Shown here piece after piece: positions 54,706-64,000 of a DNA stretch of 64,000 nt (position 1 is the first letter of the stretch; each line of letters begins with the position of its first letter). The translations under genes were made by a program, and so were the position numbers. Where the stretch lies: positions 558,001-622,000 of the forward strand of contig NW_025963561.1 in NCBI RefSeq assembly GCF_910591885.1, given 5' to 3'. Below the pieces are notes generated by a model. The model saw only the letters and a program-made list of their open reading frames with translations, ran no database searches and was not told the DNA's origin. The stretch is from Bombus terrestris. Taxonomy: Eukaryota; Arthropoda; Insecta; Hymenoptera; Apidae.

Positions 54706-55845
54706 TAAAACGTTATACGTCATATAGTGATGCGATATAACCTTATACGTAATAACGTAATAGTATATAACGTTATACATCATATAGTAATGCAATATAA
54801 CGTTAAACGTTATAACGTAATAGTATAAAACATCGTACGTCATATAGGGATGCGTTATAACGTTATACGTAATAACGTAATAGTATATAACGCTATACGT
54901 CATATAGTGGTGCACTATAACGTTATAGGTCCTACAGTGATGCAATATAACGTTGTACATTATAACGTAATAGTATATAACGCTATACGTCATATAGAGA
55001 TGCAATATAACGATATACGCCCTATAGTGATGGAATATAACGTTATACATTATAACGTAATAGTATATAACGTTAAACGTCCTATCGTAATAGTATATAA
55101 CGTTATACGTTATAACGTAATAGTATATAACGTTGTTCGTCATAACGTAATAGTATATTACGTTATACGTCATATAGTGGTGCAATATAACGTTGTAGGT
55201 CCTATAGTGATGGAATATAACGTTATACATTATAACGTAATAGTATATAACGTTATACGTTATAACGTAATAGTATATAACGTTATACGTTATAACGTAA
55301 TAGTATATAACGTTATACGTCATATAGTGATGCAATATATCGTTATACGTCATATAGTGATGCGATATAACGTTATAACATATAACCTGATAGTATATAA
55401 CGTTATACGACATAACGTAATATAATGTAACGTTATAGGTTATAACGTAATAGTATATAACGTTGTACGTCATATAGTGATGCAATATATCGTTATACGT
55501 CATAGAGTGCGGAGATTAAACGTGAAAGGTCCTATAGTGAGGGAATATAACGTTATACATTCTAACGGAATAGCATATAACGTTATACGTCATAACGTAA
55601 TAGTATATCACCTTATACATCATCTAGTGATGCAATATATCGTTAAACGTTAAAACGTAATACTATAAAACATCGTACGTCATATAGTCATGCGATATAA
55701 CGTTATACGTCATATAGTGATGCGATGTAACGTTATACCTCATATTGTGATGCGATATAACTTTATACGTTATAACATAATTGTATACAACGTGATACGT
55801 CATAAAGTAATAGTATATAACGTTATACGTCATAACGTAATAGTA

Positions 55846-55864
55846 TATAACTTTGGTGGTGCAA
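55846..55864 (+). repeat. 19-bp junction monomer
   Basis: TATAACTTT is joined straight to GGTGGTGCAA, where the equivalent place at about 51,356 has a full monomer. It marks the left edge of the stretch that repeats 51.37 kb. Confidence 0.85.
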
Positions 55865-58324
55865 TATAGCGTTACAGTTCCTATAGTGATGGAATATAAC
55901 GTTATTCATTATAACGTAATAGTTTATAACTTTATACGCCATATAGTGTTGCAATATATCGTTATACGTTCAATAGAGATGCAATATAACGATATGCGCC
56001 ATATAGTGATGGAATATAACGTTATACATTATGACGTAAGAGTTTATAACTTTATACGCCATATAGTGATGCAATATATCGTTATACGTCATATAGAGAT
56101 GCAGTAGAACGATATACGCCATATAGTGATGGAATATAACGTTATACATTATAACGTAATAGTTTATAAGTTTATACGCCATATAGTGATGCAATATATC
56201 GTTATACGTCCTATAGTGATGCAATATATCGTTATACGTCCTATAGTTATACAATACAACGTTATACCTTATAACCTAACACTATATGACGTTATACCTT
56301 ATAACGTAATAGTATATAACGTTATACGTCAAAACGTAATAGTATATAACGTTATACGTCATTTAGAGGTGCAATGTAACGTTAAACGCTATAACGTAAT
56401 AGTATAAAGCATCGTACGTCATATAGTGATGAGATATAACGTTATACGTAATAACGTAATAGTATATAACGTTATACGTCATATAGAGGTGCAATATAAC
56501 GTTATAGGTCTTATAGTGATGGAATATAACGTTATACATTATAACGTAATAGTATATAACGTTATACGTCATAACGTAATAGTATATGACGTTATACGTC
56601 ATAACGTAATAGTATATAACGTTATACATTATATAGTAATGCAATATAACGTTAAACGTTATAACGTAATAGTATAAAACATCGTACGTCATATAGTGAT
56701 GCGATATAACGTTATACGTAATAACGTAATAGTATATAACGTTATACGTCATATAGTGATGTAATATATCGTTATACGTCATATAGTGAGGAGATTAAAC
56801 GTTATAGGTCCTATAGTGATGGAATATAACGTTATACATTCTAACGTAATAGCATATAACGTTATACGTCATATTGTGATGCAATATATCGTTATACGTC
56901 CTATAGATATGCAATACAACGTTATACCTTATAACCTAACAGTATATGAAGTTATACATTATAACGTAATAGTATATAACGTTATACGTCATATAGAGGT
57001 GCAATGTAACGTTAAACGTTATAACGTAATAGTATAAAACATCGTACGTCATATAGTGATGAGATATAACGTTATACGTAATAACGTAATAGTATATAAC
57101 GTTATACGTCATATAGAGGTGCAATATAACGTTATAGGTCTTATAGTGATGGAATATAACGTTATACATTATAACGTAATAGTATATAACGTTATACGTC
57201 ATAACGTAATAGTATATAACGTTATACGTCATATAGTGGTGCAATATAACGTTATAGGTCCTACAGTGATGGAATATTACGTTATACAATATAACGTAAT
57301 AGTATATAACGTTATACGTCATAACGTAATAGTATATAACGTTATACGTCATAACGTAATAATATATAACGTTATAGGCCTTATAGTGATGGCATATAAC
57401 GTTATACATTATAACGTAATAGTATATAACGTTATACGTCATAACGTAATAGTATATAACGTTATACGTCATATAGTGGTGCAATATAACGTTATAGGTC
57501 CTACAGTGATGGAATATTACGTTATACAATATAACGTAATAGTATATAACGATATACGTCATAACGTAATAGTATATAACGTTATAGTTCATATAGTGGT
57601 GCAATATAACGTTACAGGTCTCATAGTGATGGAATATAACGTTATACATTATAACGTAATAGTATATAACGTTATACGTCATATAGTGGTGCAATATAAC
57701 ATTATAGGTCCTATAGTGATGGAATATAACGTTATACATTATAACGTAATAGTATATAACGTTATACATCATAACGTAATAGTATATAACGCTATACGTC
57801 ATAACGTAATAGTATATAACGGTATGCATCATATAGTAATGCAATATAACGCTAAACGTTACAACGTAATAGTATAAAACATCGTACGTCATATAGTGTT
57901 GCGATATAACGTTATACGTAATAACGTAATAGTATATAACGTTTTACGTCATAACGTAATAGTATATAACGTTTTACGTCATAACGTAATAGTATATAAC
58001 ATTGTACGTCATATAGTGGTGCAATATAACGTTATAGGTCTCATAGTGATGGAATATAACGTTATACATTATAACGTAATAGTATATAACGTTATACGTC
58101 ATAACGTAATAGTATATAACGTTATAGGTCATATGGTGGTGCAATATAACGTTATAGGTCTTATAGTGATGGAATATAACGTTATACATTATAACGTAAT
58201 AGTATATAACGTTCTACGTCATATAGTGGTGCAATATAACGCTATACGTCCTATAGTGATGGAATATAACGTTATACATTATAACGTAATAGTATGTAAC
58301 GTTATACGTCATAACGTAATAGTA

Positions 58325-58382
58325 TATACGTTATACGGCATAACGTAATAGTATATAGGTTATACGTCATAACGTAATAGTA
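58325..58382 (+). repeat. Two adjacent 29-bp monomers
   Basis: The first begins TATACGTTATACGGC (one A lost) and the second TATAGGTTATACGTC. Two independent single-base losses side by side are unusual for this array. Confidence 0.87.
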
Positions 58383-60362
58383 TATAACATTATACGTAAT
58401 ATAGTGATGCAATATAACGCTAAACGTTATAACGTAATAGTATAAAACATCGCACGTCATATAGTGATGCGATATAACGTTATAGGTCCTATAGTGATGG
58501 AATATAACGTTATAGTAAAAAACGTAATAATACATAACGTTATACGTCATATAGTGGTGCAATATAACGTTATAGGCCTTATAGTGATGGAATATAACGT
58601 TATACATTATAACGTAATAGTATATAACGTTATACGTCATAACGTAATAGCATATAACGTTATAGGCCTTATAATGATGGAATATAACGTTATACATTAT
58701 AACGTAATAGTATATAACGTTATACGTCATAACGTAATAGTACATAACGTTACACGTCATAACGTTATAGTATATAACGTTATACGTCATATAGGGGTGC
58801 AATACAACGTTATAGGCCTTATAATGATGGCATATAACGTTATACATTATAACGTAATGGTATATAACGTTTTACGTCATAAAGTAATACTATAAAACGT
58901 TATACGTCACAACGTAATAGTATATAACGTTATAGTTCATATAGTGGTGCAATATAACGTTATAGGTCTCATAGTGATGGAATATAACGTTATACATTAT
59001 AACGTAATAGTATATAACGTTATACGTCATATAGTGGTGCAATATAACGTTATAGGTCCTATAGTGATGGAATATAACGTTATACATTATAACGTAATAT
59101 TATATAACGTTATACATCATAACGTAATAGTATATAACGTTATACGTCATAACGTAATAGTATATAACGTTATGCATCATATAGTAATGCAATATAGCGC
59201 TAAACGTTATAACGTAATATTATAAAACATCGTACGTCATATAGTGTTGCGATATAACGTTATACGTAATAACGTAATAGTATATAACGTTTTACGTCAT
59301 AACGTAATAGTATATAACGTTGTACGTCATATAGTGGTGCAATATAACGTTATAGGTCTCATAGTGATGGAATATAACGTTATACATTATAACGTAATAG
59401 TATATAACGTTATACGTCATAACGTAATAGTATATAACGTTATAGGTCATATGGTGGTGCAATATAACGTTAAACGTTATAACGTAATAGTATAAAACAT
59501 CGTACGTCATATAGTGATGCGATATAACGTTATACGTAATAACGTAATAGTATATAACGCTATACGTCATATAGTGGTGCACTATAACGTTATAGGTCCT
59601 ACAGTGATGGAATATAACGTTGTACATTATAACGTAATAGTATATAACGCTATACGTCATATAGAGATGCAATATAATGATATACGCCCTATAGTGATGG
59701 AATATAACGTTATACATTATAACGTAATAGTGTATAAGTTTATACGCCATATAGTGATGCAATATAACGTTATACGTCCTATAGTGATGCAATACAACGT
59801 TATACCTTATAACCTAACAGTATATGACGTTATACATTATAACATAATAGTATATAACGTTATACGTCATAACGTAATAGTATATAACGTTATACGTCAT
59901 ATAGTGATGCAATATATCGTTATACGTCATATAGTGAGGAGATTAAACGTTATAGGTCCTATAGTGATGGAATATAACTTTATATATTCTAACGTAATAG
60001 CATATAACGTTATACGTCATATTGTGATGCAATATATCGTTATACGTCCTATAGATATGCAATACAACGTTATACCTTATAACCTAACAGTATATGACGT
60101 TATACATTATAACGTAATAGTATATAACGTTATACGTCATAACGTAATAGTATATAACGTTATACGTTATAACGTAATAGTATATAACGTTATACGTCAT
60201 ATAGTGATGCAATATATCGTTATACGTCATATAGTGATGCAATATAACGTTATACCTCATATTGTGATGCGATATACCTTTATACGTTATAACATAATTG
60301 TATATAACGTGATACGCCATAACGTAATAGTATATAACGTTATACGTCATATAGTGATGCAA

Positions 60363-60392
60363 TATTTCGTTATACGACCGAAAGAGAGGCAA
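60363..60392 (+). repeat. I-type monomer variant (copy 11)
   Basis: The start is TATTTCG instead of TATATCG; the purine-rich core is intact. Confidence 0.88.
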
Positions 60393-60512
60393 TAAAACGT
60401 TATACGTCATATAGTGATGCGATATAACGTTATACGTAATAACGTAATAGTATATAATGTTATACGCCATATTGTGATGCAATATATCGTTATACGGCCT
60501 ATAGTTATGCAA

Positions 60513-60541
60513 TACAACGTTATATCTTAAACCTAACAGTA
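60513..60541 (+). repeat. 29-bp CCTAAC monomer with one base lost
   Basis: TATATCTTAAACCTAAC replaces TATACCTTATAACCTAAC, with one substitution and one deletion in the same ten bases. Confidence 0.85.
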
Positions 60542-60901
60542 TATGACTTTATACCTTATAACGTAATAGTATACAACATTATACGTCATAACGTAATTGT
60601 ATATAACGTTATACGTTATAACGTAATAGTATATAACGTTATACGTCATATAGTGGTGCAATATATCGTTATACGTCATATAATGATTCGATATAACGTT
60701 ATACCATATAACCTAATAGTAAATAAAGTTATACGACATAAAGTAATAGAATATAACGTTATAGGTTATAACGTAATAGTATATAACGTTATACCTCATA
60801 TTGTGATGCGATATACCTTTATACGTTATAACATAATTGTATATAACGTGATACGTCATAACGTAATAGTATATAACGTTATACGTCATATAGTGATGCA
60901 A

Positions 60902-60931
60902 TATATCGTTATATGACCGAAAGAGAGGCAA
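60902..60931 (+). repeat. I-type monomer variant (copy 12)
   Basis: It has the TATATGACC form shared with copies 9 and 13. Confidence 0.88.
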
Positions 60932-61321
60932 TAAAACGTTATACGTCATATAGTGATGCGATATAACGTTATACGTGATAACGTAATAGTATATAATGTT
61001 ATACGCCATATTGTGATGCAATATATCGTTATACGTCCTATAGTTATGCAATACAACGTTATACCTTATAACCTAACAGTATATGACGTTATACCTTATA
61101 ACGTAATAGTATACAACGTTATACGTCATAACGTAATTGTATATAACGTTATACGTTATAACGTAATAGTATATAACGTTATACGTCATATAGTGGTGCA
61201 ATATATCGTTATACGTCATATAATGATTCGATATAACGTTATACCATATAACCTAATAGTATATAAAGTTATACGACATAACGTAATAGAATATAACGTT
61301 ATAGGTCATAACGTAATAGTA

Positions 61322-61339
61322 TATAATATTGTGATGCGA
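61322..61339 (+). repeat. 18-bp monomer from a 12-bp deletion
   Basis: TATAATATTGTGATGCGA lacks the bases CGTTATACCTCA found in its relatives at about 53,170 and 61,530. The loss is a multiple of three, so the forward frame stays open. Confidence 0.9.
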
Positions 61340-62569
61340 TATAACTTTATACGTTATAACATAATTGTATATAACGTGATACGTCATATAGTGGTGCAAT
61401 ATATCGTTATACGTCATATAATGATGCGATATAACGTTATACCATATAACCTAATAGTAAATAACGTTATACGAAATAACGTAATAGAATATAACGTTAT
61501 AAGTTATAACGTAATAGTATATAACGTTATACCTCATATTGTGATGCGATATAACTTTATACGTTATAACATAATTGTATATAACGTGATACGTCATAAC
61601 GTAATAGTATATAACGCTATACGTCATATAGAGATGCAATATAACGATATACGCCCTATAGTGATGGAATATAACGTTATACATTATAACGTAATAGTAT
61701 ATAACGTTATACATTATAACGTAATAGTATATAACGTTATACGTCATATAGTGGTGCAATATAACGTTATAGGTCCTATAGTGATGGAATATAACGTTAT
61801 AGAATATAACGTAATAGTATATAACGTTATACCTTATAACGTAATAGTATATAATGTTTTACGTCATAACGTAATAGTATATAACGTTATACGTCATATA
61901 GTGGTGCAATATAAGGTTATAGGTCCTATAGTGATGGAATATAACGTTATACATTATAACGTAATAGTATATAACGTTATACGTTATAACGTAATAGTAT
62001 ATAACGTTATACGTTATAACGTAATAGTATATAACGTTATACGTTATAACGTAATAGTATATAACGTTATACGTCATATAGTGATGCGATATAACGTTAT
62101 AACATATAACCTAATAGTATATAACGTTATACGACATAACGTAATATAATGTAACGTTATAGGTTACAACGTAATAGTATATAACGTTATACGACATATA
62201 GTGATGCAGTATATCGTTATACGTCATATAGTGCGGAGATTAAACGTGATAGGTCCTATAGTGAGGGAATATAACGTTATACATTCTAACGAAATAGCAT
62301 ATAACGTTATACGTCATAACGTAATAGTATATCACCTTATACATCATCTAGTGATGCAATATATCGTTAAACGTTAAAACGTAATACTATAAAACATCGT
62401 ACGTCATATAGTCATGCGATATAACGTTATACGTCATATAGTGATGCGATATAACGTTATACCTCATATTGTGATGCGATATAACTTTATACGTTATACC
62501 ATTATTGTATACAACGTGATACGTCATAACGTAATAGTATATAACGTTATACGTCATATAGTGATGCAA

Positions 62570-62599
62570 TATATCGTTATATGACCGAAAGAGAGGCAA
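62570..62599 (+). repeat. I-type monomer variant (copy 13)
   Basis: It has the TATATGACC form. The next monomer starts AAAACGCTATACG and leads straight into a B monomer, a junction not seen at the other copies. Confidence 0.88.
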
Positions 62600-62830
62600 T
62601 AAAACGCTATACGTCATATAGTGGTGCAATATAACGTTATAGGTCCTATAGTGATGGAATATAACGTTATACATTATAACGTAATAGTATATAGCGTTAT
62701 ACATCATAACGTAATAGTATATAACGTTATACGTCATAACGTAATAGTATATAACGTTATAGGTCATATAGTAATGCAATATAACGCTAAACGTTACAAC
62801 GTAATAGTATAAAACATCGTACGTCATATA

Positions 62831-64000
62831 GTGTTGCGATATAACGTTATACGTAATAACGTAATAGTATATAACGTTTTACGTCATAACGTAATATTAT
62901 ATAACGTAGTACGTCATATAGTGGTGCAATATAACGTTATAGGTCTCATAGTGATGGAATATAACGTTATACATTATAACGTAATAATATATAACGTTAT
63001 ACGTCATAACGTAATAGTATATAACGTTATAGGTCATATGGTGGTGCAATATAACGTTATAGGTCTCATAGTGATGGAATATAACGTTATACATTATAAC
63101 GTAATAGTATATAACGTTCTACGTCATATAGTGGTGCAATATAACGCTATAGGTCCTATAGTGATGGAATATAACGTTATACATTATAACGTAATACTAT
63201 GTAACGTTATACGTCATAACGTAATAGTATATAACGTTATACGTCATAACGTAATAGTATATAACGTTATGCGTCATATAGTAATGCAATATAACGCTAA
63301 ACGTTATAACGTAATAGTATAAAACATCGCACGTCATATAGTGATGCGATATAACGTTATAGGTCCTATAGTGATGGAATATAACGTTATAGTATAAAAC
63401 GTAATAATACATAACGTTATACGTCATATAGTGGTGCAATATAACGTTATAGGCCTTATAGTGATGGAATATAACGTTATACATTATAACGTAATAGTAT
63501 ATAACGTTATACGTCATAACGTAATAGTATATAACGTTATAGGCCTTATAATGATGGAATATAACGTTATACATTATAACGTAATAGTATATAACGTTAT
63601 ACGTCATAACGTAATAGTACATAACGTTACACGTCATAAAGTAATAGTATATAACGTTATACGTCATATAGGTGTGCAATATAACGTTATAGGCCTTATA
63701 ATGATGGCATATAACGTTATACATTATAACGTAATGGTATATAACGTTTTACGTCATAACGTAATAGTATATAACGTTATACGTCATAACGTAATAGTAT
63801 ATAACGTTATAGTTCATATAGTGGTGGAATATAACGTTATAGGTCTCATAGTGATGGAATATAACGTTATACATTATAACGTAATAGTATATAACGTTAT
63901 AAGTCATATAGTGGTGCAATATAACGTTATAGGTCCTATAGTGATGGAATATATCGGTATACATTATAACGTAATATTATATAACGTTATACATCATAAC
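62831..64000 (+). repeat. Right segment C, alpha relative cut by the window end
   Basis: It repeats 57,896-59,065 at offset about 4,935, with CGTAGTACGTC, ATACTATGTAACG and TATAGGTGTGCAA as local changes. The array is still in regular monomer phase at base 64,000 and clearly continues. Confidence 0.8.

Larger units (their letters stand above)
51341..57895 (+). repeat. Right segment A, diverged monomers
   Basis: It is rich in TATAGCGTTACAGTTCC, TTTATAACTTTATACGCC, TATAGAGATGCAA and CCTTATAACCTAAC monomers. The stretch from 51,371 matches 55,861 onward (offset 4,490) for about 230 bases, after which the second copy gains about 60 bp. The part 53.5-53.74 kb resembles 54.13-54.35 kb (offset about 608). 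It contains I-type copies 8-10 and several odd-length monomers. There is no gene and no foreign insert. Confidence 0.83.
57896..62830 (+). repeat. Right segment B, alpha relatives and diverged monomers (about 4.94 kb)
   Basis: Alpha relatives start at 57,896 and 59,244, 1,348 bp apart. The first is repeated 4,935 bp later at 62,831. Between them, 60.4-61.6 kb resembles 52.0-53.6 kb (I-type monomer, ATACCATATAACC, TATACCTCATATTGTG). Copies are less alike than those in the 20-50 kb zone. Confidence 0.8.
1..64000 (+). repeat. 30-bp satellite array filling the entire window
   Basis: Every stretch I read is made of 30-bp monomers that begin TATAACGTTATA or a one- to three-base variant. Monomer start phase drifts by only 19 bases from end to end, through a small number of indel-bearing monomers, giving about 2,130 monomers. 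The orientation never changes: the inverted junction word CTATTACGTT is not seen on the + strand. No unique sequence, N run, poly-A tail, target-site duplication or long homopolymer was seen. The array enters and leaves the window in mid-repeat, so neither edge is visible. Satellite DNA of this size is typical of eukaryotic heterochromatin (centromeric, pericentromeric, subtelomeric or sex-chromosome). Which of these applies cannot be read here. Confidence 0.99.

Noticed and set aside
58510..58525. Run of A near GTAAAAAACG as a poly-A remnant of a retroposon
   Set aside because: Only six A bases within a 15-bp-dimer type monomer (TATAGTAAAAAACG against TATAGTATATAACG), explained by two substitutions.
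60363..60392. CENP-B box in the I-type monomer (it has TTCGTTATACGACCG)
   Set aside because: The TTCG...A...CGGG pattern is not met: the CGGG part is missing, and other copies of the monomer start TATATCG without TTCG.
1..64000. CRISPR array
   Set aside because: The regular 30-bp period might suggest one, but there are no unique spacers between repeats, no leader and no cas genes. Monomers abut directly and vary by drift.
1..64000. Iteron-type replication origin or bacterial repeat region
   Set aside because: Iteron arrays have a few copies next to a replication gene. Here there are about 2,130 monomers, kilobase higher-order repeats and no gene, which is eukaryotic satellite organisation.
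1..64000. Telomeric repeats (TTAGGG, TTAGG or TTTAGGG runs)
   Set aside because: No such run was seen on either strand. TATAGG and CCTATA words belong to C monomers and are not tandem hexamers.
1..64000. ATGCAATA words as POU octamer sites
   Set aside because: They differ from ATGCAAAT at informative positions and arise from GATGCAATATAACG junctions. There is no reason beyond composition to call them.

Overview
The whole 64,000-base window is one uninterrupted AT-rich tandem-repeat (satellite) array. I see no protein gene, RNA gene, transposon, CRISPR array or unique-sequence island. The basic unit is 30 bp, so the window holds about 2,130 monomers, all in the same orientation. The commonest monomer has a left half TATAACGTTATACGT and a right half CATAACGTAATAGTA. 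These halves match at about 10 of 15 positions, so the 30-mer looks like an old dimer of a 15-mer. Because 30 is a multiple of three and the core TATAACGTTATA is its own reverse complement, long open frames run on both strands (decapeptides of the type YNVIRHNVIV forward and YYYVMTYNVI reverse). They are repeat artefacts, not genes.

Organism: a tens-of-kilobase satellite with nested higher-order repeats points to heterochromatin of a eukaryotic nuclear genome. The sequence does not let me name a lineage. Monomer GC is about 27-33%, yet the commonest monomer carries three CpG dinucleotides, mostly inside ACGT. That argues against long exposure to germline CpG methylation, or for very recent amplification.

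Layout. (1) 1-4.48 kb: older mixed monomers. (2) 4.48-16.6 kb: two copies (P and Q) of a roughly 6.1-kb block. (3) 9.3-29.5 kb: a tandem duplication of a roughly 10.14-kb block, copies almost identical, the first overlapping the P/Q pair. (4) 25.9-36.8 kb: a tandem duplication of a roughly 5.4-kb block that starts inside the second 10.14-kb copy. (5) 29.9-51.3 kb: a modular zone built from four cassettes, here called beta (777 bp), alpha-prime (360 bp), gamma (810 bp) and alpha (about 1.1 kb), which recur in a fixed order with losses and duplications. (6) 51.3-64 kb: a more diverged zone with most of the odd-length monomers, sharing rare monomer types with the left end.

Monomers follow a grammar. 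A 90-bp triad (B-C-D) and a 120-bp tetrad (E-F-G-H) recur almost everywhere. A purine-rich monomer containing GACCGAAAGAGAGGC occurs 13 times but is missing from 27 to 52 kb. Indel-bearing monomers (31, 29 and 32 bp) are lineage marks that let the order of duplications be partly read. All block limits and identity statements are by-eye comparisons, not alignments.
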